Shown piece by piece: positions 17,234-26,151 of a stretch of DNA of 62,900 bases; position 1 is the first letter of the stretch, and each line of letters opens with the position of its first letter. The position numbers and the translations under genes are program-made. Source of the DNA: UBA7672 sp035995285 (lineage in GTDB: Bacteria > Pseudomonadota > Alphaproteobacteria > Caulobacterales > Hyphomonadaceae); assembly GCA_035995285.1 (NCBI GenBank), contig DASYKO010000271.1:1-62900 (forward strand). Reading direction: 5' to 3'. The notes beneath the pieces were generated by a model. It was not told the origin of the DNA, ran no database searches, and saw only the letters and a list, made by a program, of their open reading frames with translations.

Positions 17234-17884
17234 CTTTATCCTTCGTGTGTCGCCCTCCTCGGACACACGGTCGCGATCCGGAAAGTCGCAACTTTCCAGT
17301 CGAGGCCATGGTTCAAGAGGAGGATGTAAGGCCGCCTGCAGACTTGCTGCGAGGCGAACCAGGTTTGCATTCGCTTCGAACGATCGCGTTCGCCGCTATG
17401 CTTCGCGACGGTCTCTCCTGATTGCGACGGACAAGTTCCGCCTTGGAACAATGCTATACGCACGAGTGCTGAATGAAGAATTTCAGTGCGGATTTTTACG
17501 CGTGTGGCGCTTCACTTCGCCGCATCTGCATACCGCGTCGGCTTGAATGACTTCTGGCCGTCCCGGATGCGGACGTCGCAAGACCGCAAGACGAACCCGG
17601 CCCCGACGATGATCATCCGACGTCTCCGTCCAATGGCAAATCGGATCGACTTGTGGACGTAATCTTTTGGTCGCCGCCCACGAGCCCACAACCAGGGCGG
17701 CCTGCTCCCCCCGCGCGATGGCGGCAATCGGCGTGAAGCGTTCCGGCCTCGATGAGACCAAGAAACGTAACATCATCGGTTTTCATGCCTAGAATCACCA
17801 AAGTGAATTAGGCTCAACGCGAATGTTCGCCCAGCTTCGCCTCTCGACGGTCGATGGACCGGCTCGTGAAATGAGGAAAACAGT
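17234..17884. other. 650-base intergenic region between oprB-type and fucP-type genes
   Basis: This is the divergent control region of the porin/chemotaxis cluster and the sugar transporter. A 97-codon minus-strand frame (17483-17776) exists but has no recognised family, no signal peptide and no clear ribosome site, so it is not called. An imperfect palindrome lies at 17788-17814. No tRNA or IS was seen. Confidence 0.45.
17788..17814. promoter_or_regulatory. Imperfect palindrome upstream of the FucP-like transporter
   Basis: GCCTA, three bases, TCAC, a CAAA centre, then GTGA, two bases, TAGGC form a two-part inverted repeat about 70 bases before the transporter start. It could be a repressor site or, on either strand, a weak hairpin. 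No run of T follows. No matching copy was located elsewhere by eye. Confidence 0.35.
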
Positions 17885-19207
17885 GTGGACGCCAGGATGA
17901 CAGGGACGGGTCGATCTGCCGAAGACGCAGGCGTTCCGAACAACCCCGCTTATCTTTCCTTTTTCGTGTTTGGGCTGTTCTTCATCTTTGGAGGCATCAC
18001 CAGCCTCAATGATGTCCTGGTGCCCAAGCTCAAGGGCCTGTTCACGCTCAACTACTTCGAGGCGATGCTGATCCAGTTCGCCTTCTTCGCGGCGTACGCC
18101 ATTATCTCCCTGCCCGCGACAGCGATCCTGAAGCGTGTCGGATATATGCGCACGGCCGCGATCGGACTGCTGACCATGACCGCGGGGTGCCTGTTGTTCG
18201 TGCCGGCTTCATCGTTTGGCGTGTTCGGGATGTTCCTGCTGGCGCTGTTCGTGTTGGCGGCCGGGATCACCACCGTGCAGGTTGTCGCCAACCCGCTGAT
18301 CACGATGCTGGGCAAGCCTTCCAGCGCGCACAGCCGGTTGACCTTTGCGCAGGCCTTCAATTCGCTGGGCACGACCATCTTCCCGTATGTCGGTTCGGCC
18401 ATCATCCTGGGCTCGATCGCCACCATCGATCCGGCGACGTTGAGTGGCGCGGCCCTCGACGCCTTCCGCTCGACCGAAACGCAGGTCATCTCGAATGCTT
18501 ATCTTGGCTTGGCCGCTGCGATCGCCATCGTTGCGATCGTTGTCTGGCTCAGCCGCAAGAAATTGACCGAGACGCCGCCGGAGCCGACCAAGCTCCTGCA
18601 GTCCTTCGACCTGCTTCGCCGCCCGCGGTTTGCGTGGGGGGCGCTGTGCATCTTTCTCTATGTAGGCGGCGAGGTCGCAATCGGCTCGCTGATCGTCAAC
18701 TATCTGCAGGAGGCCAATGTCCTCGGCCTCAGCGAAGAGCTCGCGGGCAAGCACGTGCCCTATTACTGGGGCGGCGCTCTCATTGGCCGGTTCGTCGGGG
18801 CGGGGCTGCTACGCCTGTTCTCGCCGGGCAAGCTCTTGGCAGTGTTTGCAACTGGCGTGATCACGCTGATCCTGATTTCGGCCAACACGACCGGAGCTGT
18901 CTCCGGCTGGTCGCTGCTGTCCATCGGGCTGTTCAACTCGATCATGTTTCCGACCATCTTCTCGCTGGCGTCCGAGAAGCTGGGCCGGCGCGCAGCAGAC
19001 GGGTCGGGGATCATCTGCGTCGCCATAGTCGGCGGCGCCTTCGTGCCGCTGCTGACGGGTTATGCGGCGGACGTGGCCGGGCTGAAGACAAGCCTGATGG
19101 TGCCTGCCCTCTGCTATGCCGTGATCCTGGCGTACGGGATCTATACCCGGCGGCCGGCTCAGGAGGTCGACATCGCGCCGAAGGAAGCGCCGGCGGCCTC
19201 GGTTTGA
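17885..19207 (+). CDS. FucP/GluP-family sugar:proton symporter (MFS)
   Basis: A 440-residue permease with 12 predicted membrane helices. The opening SFFVFGLFFIFGGITSLNDVL and ANPLITMLGKPSSAHSRLTFAQAFNSLG are signatures of the FucP/glucose-galactose branch of the MFS, which imports fucose, glucose or related sugars with protons. The start is GTG with GAGGA about ten bases upstream; ATG five codons in is an alternative. Because the window encodes rhamnose catabolism and no RhaT or ABC importer, rhamnose (a deoxy sugar like fucose) is a reasonable inferred substrate. Confidence 0.88.
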   Translation: MDARMTGTGRSAEDAGVPNNPAYLSFFVFGLFFIFGGITSLNDVLVPKLKGLFTLNYFEAMLIQFAFFAAYAIISLPATAILKRVGYMRTAAIGLLTMTAGCLLFVPASSFGVFGMFLLALFVLAAGITTVQVVANPLITMLGKPSSAHSRLTFAQAFNSLGTTIFPYVGSAIILGSIATIDPATLSGAALDAFRSTETQVISNAYLGLAAAIAIVAIVVWLSRKKLTETPPEPTKLLQSFDLLRRPRFAWGALCIFLYVGGEVAIGSLIVNYLQEANVLGLSEELAGKHVPYYWGGALIGRFVGAGLLRLFSPGKLLAVFATGVITLILISANTTGAVSGWSLLSIGLFNSIMFPTIFSLASEKLGRRAADGSGIICVAIVGGAFVPLLTGYAADVAGLKTSLMVPALCYAVILAYGIYTRRPAQEVDIAPKEAPAASV

Positions 19208-19249
19208 CTTCGAAGGACTTTGTTGCGGATCTAGCCATGGGGAAACGAG

Positions 19250-20485
19250 ATGTTGGGTGAGTTTGTCAGAGGTATCTCTATCGCGGCGGGATTGGCTCTC
19301 TTGCCGCTGACCGTCGCCTATGCGCAGCCGGCGCCAAACCCGGCGCAGGCGCAGGGTCCTGTGAAATCGCCGGAGGCGGCGGCAGATGGAAAGGTCACGT
19401 TCCGCCTGCGAGCGCCCTTCGCCGGAAACGTCACGTTGAACGGGGACTGGATCGGCGCCACGGACCTGCCGATGAAACGAGACGCGGATGGCGTGTGGAG
19501 CACGACCATCGGGCCGCTGAACCCGGAGCTGTACGGCTACTGGTACATGGTCGACGGCGTGCGTGCGCTTGATCCCGGCAACTCCGAGACGGAGCGCGAC
19601 GGCAGCCGGTTCCTCAGCCTGGTGATGGTGAACGGCCCGGCGTCTGATGCGTGGGCCTTCAGGAACGTGCCGCACGGAACAGTGCAGCAGGTCTGGTATC
19701 ATTCGCCGATCCTCAAGCAGGATCAGCGGCGGATGTATGTCTATCTGCCGCCCGGCTACGAGAAGAACGCCGGCACAAAGTATCCCGTGCTCTATCTGCT
19801 GCATGGCGGCGGGGGCGATGAGGATGCGTGGACCACGATGGGGCGCGCCTCGGTCATCATGGACAACCTGATCGCGGCAGGAAAAACGACGCCGATGATC
19901 GTGGTGATGCCCAACGGCAATACCGCGCAGACCATATCCCAGGACTATGCTTACGGACCGACGCCTTCGCTGCAGCAGGTGAATGCGCCAGCGCCCAATC
20001 CGGCCCCGAGGCCGGCACCCGGCGCAGCGCCCGCTCCCCCCGCGCCGCGGCCTCCAACGCCCTACCCGGGCTCATATCCGGAGAGCCTGGTGAAGGATGT
20101 CATTCCCTTCGTCGAGAAGACCTTTCGCGTCCGCGCCGATGCGGCGCACCGGGCGGTGGCGGGCCTGTCGATGGGCGGCGGGCATACTGTGGCGGTGACG
20201 AACAACAATCCCGACACGTTCGACTGGATCGGCGTGTTCAGCGCCGGCTTCAACCGCAGCGACCCGGCCGCGGTGGCGCAGCTGGGCAAGCTCGGCAAGG
20301 GGAACGTCAAACTCTATTGGACGGGCGCGGGAGATACCGACTTCGCCAGGGACGGCACAAAGGGCCTCTATGAGGAGCTGCAGGCCGCCAAGGTTCCCAC
20401 CTCCTACAAGGAGATCCCAGGCAATCACTACTGGTTCCTGTGGCGCAACTTCCTCGCCGACTTTGCACCGCGGATTTTTCACTGA
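19250..20485 (+). CDS. Secreted esterase (esterase D/feruloyl-esterase type) with N-terminal E-set domain
   Basis: A 411-residue exported enzyme. Signal peptide about 1-25 (TVAYAQ). Residues about 48-130 form a CBM48-like immunoglobulin fold, as in XynZ/IroE-type esterases. The alpha/beta-hydrolase domain follows with nucleophile Ser307 in GLSMGG, an acid in GAGDTDF (362-364) and His393 in GNHYW. A Pro/Ala-rich insertion at about 246-273 interrupts the domain before the nucleophile. It lies 42 bases after the FucP-like gene, a likely operon. Probable action: removal of acyl or feruloyl groups from glycans or glycosides; exact substrate unknown. Confidence 0.85.
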   Translation: MLGEFVRGISIAAGLALLPLTVAYAQPAPNPAQAQGPVKSPEAAADGKVTFRLRAPFAGNVTLNGDWIGATDLPMKRDADGVWSTTIGPLNPELYGYWYMVDGVRALDPGNSETERDGSRFLSLVMVNGPASDAWAFRNVPHGTVQQVWYHSPILKQDQRRMYVYLPPGYEKNAGTKYPVLYLLHGGGGDEDAWTTMGRASVIMDNLIAAGKTTPMIVVMPNGNTAQTISQDYAYGPTPSLQQVNAPAPNPAPRPAPGAAPAPPAPRPPTPYPGSYPESLVKDVIPFVEKTFRVRADAAHRAVAGLSMGGGHTVAVTNNNPDTFDWIGVFSAGFNRSDPAAVAQLGKLGKGNVKLYWTGAGDTDFARDGTKGLYEELQAAKVPTSYKEIPGNHYWFLWRNFLADFAPRIFH

Positions 20486-20630
20486 CAGTTTCAGGCACGC
20501 AGGCGCTCGTCAGCCTCCCGGCGTTCGTGCGCGTTCAGTTCTTAAACAAGTTGAGGTCGATCGCGTTCGCCATGACTTGATAAGCACCTCGGCCATGCGC
20601 TCGTGCGTCGACCGGCTACCTTCGTCGTAG

Positions 20631-21644
20631 CTACTTCATGTTCTTCTTGGCGACTTCCCAGATGGGGTCCTTGCACAGAGTGCAGTCGGCGCCTTCGAAG
20701 AACTTCGCTGACGCCTTGTCGCCGTTGAGACGCCACTTCAGCCACGCGACACCGACTTCGCCGAAACGCCCGCCGCCGGGCTGCGCGTAGGTGCCGCCAT
20801 GGCCGACCTTGATCGAACCGAGGAAGGCGGGAACACCCGGCGCTGGGATCAGCGAGAAGTCGTCCTTGCCATTGGGATAGGCGATGTCGGTGGAGCCGCC
20901 GAGGAAGTAGGCCACGGGCGCGTGGAATGTCTTGATACTGTCCTTGGTGGCGCCGCTCATGTTCATTGGCATCCCTCCTGGCGGGAAGGTGCCGGAGTTC
21001 CAGATGACTGTTGTCTTGACGCGCGGATCGCCTGACACGGCGGTGGCCTGAAGACCTCCGCACGACTGGCCCATCACCGCGACCTTGTCCGGATCGAGCT
21101 TGCCGAAATAGGGGCTGTCCTTGCGGCCGGTTTCCTTGATCGCCCAGTCGACGGCGGTGAGGAGATCGGCATCCTTGGTCATCGGCATCGGAAGGCCGGC
21201 GGGCGGACCGGACGGCGCAGCGCCGGGCGGGCCGGGCGGAGGCATGCGGGAGAAATCGGGCAACGGCGCATCCTTCGGACCGGACACGATGATCATGAAG
21301 CCGTGGCTGGCGATCTGCGTTAGGAAGGTCTGGAAGGCGAGGCCCGCGTTGGAACAACCGCCGTTTCCCCACGCGACGATGGGCAGGCGGTTCTTGCCCG
21401 TGAAGGAAGAAAGGTTGGTTGGCCGATAGACCGTGTGTGTCGTGAGGCTCGGCTCTGAGAGGACGTCAACCTTGTACGGACCCGGCGGCGGCGACTTGAT
21501 TGGCGGGGCGTCGGCAGGCGGACCCATCGCAACTCGCATGTCGATGGGCGGCGCGCCGGGCGCCTGGGCTGGCGTCTGCGCCATTGCTGATGGCAGCGCC
21601 ATCATTGCGGCCAGAGCGAAGACTCCAAATCCAACGTATCGCAT
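20631..21644 (-). CDS. Secreted alpha/beta hydrolase with C-terminal CxLC motif
   Basis: A 337-residue exported protein; signal peptide about 1-22 (ALPSAMAQ). Chlorophyllase/PET-hydrolase-like fold with NGGC at 94-97, nucleophile Ser194 in GQSCGG, and the histidine in KVGHGGTY. A Pro/Gly/Ala-rich insertion lies at about 134-155. The C-terminus carries Cys321 and Cys324 in CTLCKDPIW. Two close paralogues occur at 48152-49111 and 51309-52367 with the same NGGC, GQSCGG and CxLCK features. The start at 21644 is chosen for the signal peptide. It is convergent with the upstream plus-strand esterase. Confidence 0.82.
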   Translation of the reverse strand: MRYVGFGVFALAAMMALPSAMAQTPAQAPGAPPIDMRVAMGPPADAPPIKSPPPGPYKVDVLSEPSLTTHTVYRPTNLSSFTGKNRLPIVAWGNGGCSNAGLAFQTFLTQIASHGFMIIVSGPKDAPLPDFSRMPPPGPPGAAPSGPPAGLPMPMTKDADLLTAVDWAIKETGRKDSPYFGKLDPDKVAVMGQSCGGLQATAVSGDPRVKTTVIWNSGTFPPGGMPMNMSGATKDSIKTFHAPVAYFLGGSTDIAYPNGKDDFSLIPAPGVPAFLGSIKVGHGGTYAQPGGGRFGEVGVAWLKWRLNGDKASAKFFEGADCTLCKDPIWEVAKKNMK

Positions 21645-21717
21645 GACGACCTCTTCTGATTTCGGTCTGACGCCGACTGGCTGCATTGTGATGGATGCTC
21701 CGTCGATATCAAATTCC

Positions 21718-21750
21718 CATCAATGTTGGCTGGCATCAAAGGCATTGATG
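21718..21750. promoter_or_regulatory. Inverted repeat upstream of secreted hydrolase
   Basis: CATCAATG (21718-21725) and CATTGATG (21743-21750) are perfect inverted repeats of eight bases with 17 between them, about 75 bases before the hydrolase start at 21644 and beyond the stop of the MFS gene. Spacing fits a dimeric regulator bound on adjacent turns. The regulator is unknown. Confidence 0.35.
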
Positions 21751-21769
21751 TCGCCCGGGCGGCGCTCGA

Positions 21770-23068
21770 TCAGCCGGTCCGCCGGCGCGCCTCGATCTCC
21801 TGTAGAGACTTGCCTTCATGCCGCGGGGCGCCGATCACGCCGATGAGGCCGCTGACCACGAGGAAACCTGTAAGAATCCAGGCGAGCGTCGTGAAGCCGG
21901 TCGCTGTGAGGACGGGCACGAAGAAGCTCCATACACCCAGGCCGATGCGGACGATAGCGAATGTGAAACCCTGGGCGGTGCTGCGCAGGAGCGTCGGGAA
22001 GAGTTCGGCGCTCCAGAGCTGGAAGAAGGATTGGGCCCCGAAGCCGGAGCCGAACCAGACAAGCACCAGGTAGGCCATGGCCACCGGCGTTGTGAGCGGG
22101 AAGATGGCCAGCAGCGCCATGCCGGCGATCTGGATCAGGGCGGAGACGCCGAACAGCAGGCGCTGGTTCACCTTGTCGGAGAACCGCATGAAGACGAGGC
22201 CGATGGAGACCATGACGATCAGGAAGCCCATCGCCTGCATCGCGACGCTGGTCGCCTGACTTTCGGAGCCTACGGTGCGCAGGATGTAAGGGAAGAAGAA
22301 GCCGTTCGTGCCGGCCCAGAGATTCCAGATGCCATACATGCCGATCAGGAACAGCATCGCCTTGATGTTCTGGCCCGTGAACAGCGAGGCAAAGCTCGCC
22401 TTCTTCACAGCCTCGCCCGCCTTCTCTTTCGCCTTCGCCTCTTCCCACAAAGCAGATTCCTTCATGCCGGAGCGAAGCATGGTCAGGACGATCGCAACGA
22501 TGGCGAGGTGCGCGAACACGATCCGTGCGCCGAGGATGCCGAGCGGCTCAAGAACCAGGAACATCAACAGCACGACGACGGGCCCGAGATACCAGAGCAC
22601 CTGGGCGACGCCGCTGTGTTTTCCCCGTTCTTTCGACGGCGCCATCTCGGCGATCAGCGACCATGATGCGGGAATGTCAGCGCCGACGGCCAGGCCGACG
22701 AGGACAAAGCCTACAACGATCATCCAGGGCTGCACGGCGAATACGAGCCACAGCATGCCGAAAGCGTAGAAGAGCATGTCGTACTGGTAAATCTTCTTTC
22801 GGCCGAAGAGATCGCAGAGGCGGCCGCCGATCAGGGCGCCGATGCCGGCGGAGATTGCGTTGGCGCTGAAAGCGCCCAGCACACCGATGAAGGTGGGGCT
22901 CAGGCTATATTGGGCCGCCCACAAGGCGAGCGCTGCGGAGCCGGACACGATGGAGCCTGCATCGATGTAGTTCGCCAGACCCGCAAGGATCGTGTTCTTC
23001 CAGCGCCCCTCTTCGGGCCGCTTCGACAAGCTATCATTGGCCTGCGCGGCAACCGCATCTGAGTTCAC
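21770..23068 (-). CDS. MFS transporter, sugar-porter type
   Basis: A 432-residue inner-membrane permease with about 12 helices. The loop motif GGRLCDLFGRKK after TM2 and the second-half motif with FMRFSDKVNQR are MFS hallmarks, and ASWSLIAEMAPSKERGKHSG resembles the sugar/metabolite porter branch. It lies 42 bases downstream of a CocE-type hydrolase on the same strand, so it likely imports a product of that enzyme. The substrate is unknown. Confidence 0.82.
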   Translation of the reverse strand: MNSDAVAAQANDSLSKRPEEGRWKNTILAGLANYIDAGSIVSGSAALALWAAQYSLSPTFIGVLGAFSANAISAGIGALIGGRLCDLFGRKKIYQYDMLFYAFGMLWLVFAVQPWMIVVGFVLVGLAVGADIPASWSLIAEMAPSKERGKHSGVAQVLWYLGPVVVLLMFLVLEPLGILGARIVFAHLAIVAIVLTMLRSGMKESALWEEAKAKEKAGEAVKKASFASLFTGQNIKAMLFLIGMYGIWNLWAGTNGFFFPYILRTVGSESQATSVAMQAMGFLIVMVSIGLVFMRFSDKVNQRLLFGVSALIQIAGMALLAIFPLTTPVAMAYLVLVWFGSGFGAQSFFQLWSAELFPTLLRSTAQGFTFAIVRIGLGVWSFFVPVLTATGFTTLAWILTGFLVVSGLIGVIGAPRHEGKSLQEIEARRRTG

Positions 23069-23110
23069 GTTCGCTCCCTCATGTCTTTTTCTTTGGCCGT
23101 CTGCGAAAGC

Positions 23111-24877
23111 TCAGCCCCGCTTCGCGATCGGCAGGGCGACCGTGGACGGCATCTTTTTGGTGTCGCGGATAGTGATCGTGACGGCTGGGTTTTGCTGCGC
23201 GCGATCTCGCTCCCGGTAGTCGGCGCCGGTGACACTGACGCGGATGCGGTGGCCCTTCTTGAAGACGTAGGACACCGGGAACAGGTCGAACTGCATTCGG
23301 ACGGGCGCGCCCGGGACCAGCAGCTGCACGTCTTCCTTGTAACTGCGCCGCCATGGAAGGCCGAGATTGTCGTAGGGCGGCTGGACGACCTTGCGCAGCG
23401 AGGCGCGCTGGCGGCCATCGGTGAGCGTGGTCGCCGTGCCATCGGGTGCGATGTCTTCGAGATAGACGAAGATGTTGGCGTCTGTGGCGTCGGCGGAGAC
23501 CCAGATATCGGCGACAGGATGGCCGGTGACTTCGGTGTCTTGCGTCAGTTGGGGCGTGACGAAGAGAGAAGCCGCAGCCGCGTTCACGCAGGGCTGGGCG
23601 AACGGGCCAGATCGCTGCGCCGCGCTGACTGGCGGTGGACAGTCGACATTCTGCGAGACCTTGAAGGCGGTTGCGCCGCCACCCTGCGCCGGCAGCAGGC
23701 GGCCGCGCGGCGCCAGGTGATAGGCTGTGGGCTTGGCTTCCGGCAGCGGCCACGTGCTGGCCGATTTCCATTCCTGACCTGCTGGCGCGTTCACGGTGAA
23801 ATAGCGGATGGGCGCTTCAGCCATGATGCCATTGTCGACGCCCTTGAGGTGGAAGTCGAAGAAGCGCTTCATCTCGCTGAACATGTCGACGCCGTCGCTC
23901 TGGCAATGCATCCACGGGCCGATCGTGATCTTTACCTTGCCGGACGACCAGTTGCGGAAGGCGACAAGGCCGTCCTTGCGAAGGTCATCATGCCAGCCGC
24001 CGATGATGTAGAGCGCGACGCCGGACTGGCGCATCTGGTCGGCGTAAGCGGCGATGCTGCCCTCGCTCCAGAACCGGCTTGCGGTGAGAGGGCTGTAGCC
24101 GTCGCGATAGGGAATGCCGCGCCATAGCGTGGCGAGGTCAGTGCTTTTCTGGTGCTCTTCGGCCGCCTGACGCAGGAGCGTTTTGGTCTCGTCGCCATCG
24201 ACCGGCAGCGCCTGCATATCTTGTTCGAGTGTGCGGGTGACGCCGGTGCCCCACTGGGCGAAGAGGCCGCCGCGCAGTGTCCAGTCATAGGTGTCCCAGG
24301 CAAAGCATCCTACGAACGCCGCCTTGAGATGCGGCGGGCGCATGGTGATGGCGTGCATCGCCGCGGCGCCGGTGTTGGAGCAGCCGACAATGCCGACATT
24401 GCCGTTCGACCAGGGCTGGGCTGCGAGCCATTCATTCACTTCGTAGGCGTCCTGCGCCTCGACACGGTCATTATAGCCGCGCCGCTCACCGAAGGAGGCG
24501 CCCAGGCCGCGGCGCTCGACGACGGCGACGACGTAGCCGTACTTGGTGAGGCCCGGTTCCGTGCCGACGACGGCGTTGGTGGGGGCCTCGCCGCGGGTTC
24601 GTCTGTCGAATGTGTGATGCCAGACAACGGGGAAGCGGCCCGGCGCGGCCTTGCCGCCCACGGCTGGCTGGTAGAGGTCGACAGCGAGGCGGACGCCATC
24701 GCGCAGCGGCAGATAGAAGGATGTCTTGATCTGCTCGGGGAAGCGCACCGGTTCCTGATCTGGAACGGCGAACGATGCCGGACGCGACGGCTGCTGGGCG
24801 ACAGCGCCACCGAGGCCGGCTGCTGCAACTGTGAAGATCGCAAGAAGGTTTGCGAGTATGCGCATCACAGGCTTCAC
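23111..24877 (-). CDS. CocE/NonD-family hydrolase
   Basis: A 588-residue secreted serine hydrolase; signal peptide about 1-28. The N-terminal alpha/beta-hydrolase domain opens with FYLPLRDGVRLAVDLYQP, has WHHTFDRR (oxyanion region) and nucleophile Ser167 in GCSNTG, and the histidine in IGPWMHC. The C-terminal jelly-roll domain (about 380-588, with HRIRVSVTGADY) is typical of X-Pro dipeptidyl-peptidase S15/CocE proteins. Such enzymes cleave esters or amides, from cocaine to acylated compounds. The same-strand MFS transporter follows. Confidence 0.88.
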   Translation of the reverse strand: MKPVMRILANLLAIFTVAAAGLGGAVAQQPSRPASFAVPDQEPVRFPEQIKTSFYLPLRDGVRLAVDLYQPAVGGKAAPGRFPVVWHHTFDRRTRGEAPTNAVVGTEPGLTKYGYVVAVVERRGLGASFGERRGYNDRVEAQDAYEVNEWLAAQPWSNGNVGIVGCSNTGAAAMHAITMRPPHLKAAFVGCFAWDTYDWTLRGGLFAQWGTGVTRTLEQDMQALPVDGDETKTLLRQAAEEHQKSTDLATLWRGIPYRDGYSPLTASRFWSEGSIAAYADQMRQSGVALYIIGGWHDDLRKDGLVAFRNWSSGKVKITIGPWMHCQSDGVDMFSEMKRFFDFHLKGVDNGIMAEAPIRYFTVNAPAGQEWKSASTWPLPEAKPTAYHLAPRGRLLPAQGGGATAFKVSQNVDCPPPVSAAQRSGPFAQPCVNAAAASLFVTPQLTQDTEVTGHPVADIWVSADATDANIFVYLEDIAPDGTATTLTDGRQRASLRKVVQPPYDNLGLPWRRSYKEDVQLLVPGAPVRMQFDLFPVSYVFKKGHRIRVSVTGADYRERDRAQQNPAVTITIRDTKKMPSTVALPIAKRG

Positions 24878-25002
24878 CGCTTGGCCCTCCTCTCCCCGTC
24901 GCCGGATCCACGGAAGCGTAGCGACGCCGAGGCTGGTGCAACAATTGCGGCTGGGAATGCCAGGAATAGCCGCTGTCTATACCTGCCGGGCCAGGCTCGC
25001 GC

Positions 25003-26151
25003 TCAATCGTCCAGGTCGAGCGTGTGCCTGCCAACGTCCGCAATGCGAGAATGGCCGCTGAGGGCGAGCGCTGTGCGCATTTCGCTCGCGATGATGCGAA
25101 GGATTTCGGACACCCCGTGTTCGCCGCGTGCGGCGAGGCCGTAGACCCAAGCGCGTCCGAGCAGCACGCCATTGGCGCCGCTGGCGAGGGCGCGGACGAC
25201 ATCGAGGCCCGTGCGAACGCCGCCATCCATGAACACCGTCGCCTTGCCGCCGATGGCGTCGGCGATGGGAGGGAGAGCGCTGATGCTGGAGCGGGCGCCG
25301 TCGAGCTGGCGGCCGCCATGGTTGGAGACGACGACGCCGTTGGCGCCGGCGGCGATGGCCGAGCGCGCATCATCGGCGGTGAGGATTCCCTTCACCACGA
25401 GTGGCCCTGACCATTGCGAGCGGATCGCTTCAAGGTCTTTCCACGTGACTGACGCGTCGAAATTGGCGCCCATCCAGGCCCAGAACTCCTCCACGCCGGC
25501 GGACTTGCCAAGCACGGAGGAGACATGCCCGAGCGTGTGCGGCCCGCCGAGCAGCCCGACATCCCATGACCAGCGAGGTTTCACGCTCGCCTGCATCAAC
25601 CGCATCAGACGGCGCTGCATCGGCCCGCCGCCCGACAGACCCGAGCGCATGTCGCGATAGCGTGTTCCGGGCACGGGCATATCGACCGTTAGGAACAGCG
25701 CCGATGCGCCGGCGGCTTTCGCGCGGGCGAGCATGTCGCGCATGAAGCCGCGGTCCTTGATCACGTAGAGCTGGAACCAGAAGGGATTTGGCGCGCCCTT
25801 GGCCACCTCTTCACAAGTGCAGGCCGACACGGTCGACAGGGTGAACGGCACGCCAGCCTTGTGAGCGGCGCGTGCAGCCTGAACCTCTCCGCGGCGTGCA
25901 GTGAGGCCGGCAAGCCCGATCGGCGCAAGCCCAACTGGCATCGCGAACTTCTGCCCCAGGAGCTCGGTTTCGAGTGAAAGCGCGGAGACGTCACGCAGCA
26001 CATTCTGGCGGATGCGCAGCCGGCTCAGATCCTCGACATTGCTGCGCAGCGTCGTCTCGCTGAACGCGCCACCGTCGATGTAGTCGAACAGGAAGCGCGG
26101 CAGACGCCGCCGCGCCTGTTCGCGGTAATCAGAGACATTGGCGAAAATCAT
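25003..26151 (-). CDS. lldD: FMN-dependent L-lactate dehydrogenase (LldD-type alpha-hydroxy-acid oxidase)
   Basis: A 381-residue flavoenzyme that oxidises L-lactate (or a related 2-hydroxy acid) to the keto acid. The N-terminus (DYREQARRRLPRFLFDYIDGG) is the LldD signature; active-site Tyr24, catalytic His278 in SNHGGRQLDGARSS, and the phosphate-binding DGGVRTGLD and LGRAWVYGLA are in place. The start at 26151 overlaps the stop of the FGGY kinase (ATGA). Co-translation with rhamnose genes suggests it burns the L-lactate formed from lactaldehyde, giving pyruvate. Confidence 0.85.
   Translation of the reverse strand: MIFANVSDYREQARRRLPRFLFDYIDGGAFSETTLRSNVEDLSRLRIRQNVLRDVSALSLETELLGQKFAMPVGLAPIGLAGLTARRGEVQAARAAHKAGVPFTLSTVSACTCEEVAKGAPNPFWFQLYVIKDRGFMRDMLARAKAAGASALFLTVDMPVPGTRYRDMRSGLSGGGPMQRRLMRLMQASVKPRWSWDVGLLGGPHTLGHVSSVLGKSAGVEEFWAWMGANFDASVTWKDLEAIRSQWSGPLVVKGILTADDARSAIAAGANGVVVSNHGGRQLDGARSSISALPPIADAIGGKATVFMDGGVRTGLDVVRALASGANGVLLGRAWVYGLAARGEHGVSEILRIIASEMRTALALSGHSRIADVGRHTLDLDD

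Noticed and set aside
17483..17776. A 97-codon minus-strand frame in the large intergenic region
   Set aside because: No recognisable motif, signal peptide or ribosome site, and other frames overlap it equally well. It stays uncalled, although a small gene cannot be excluded.
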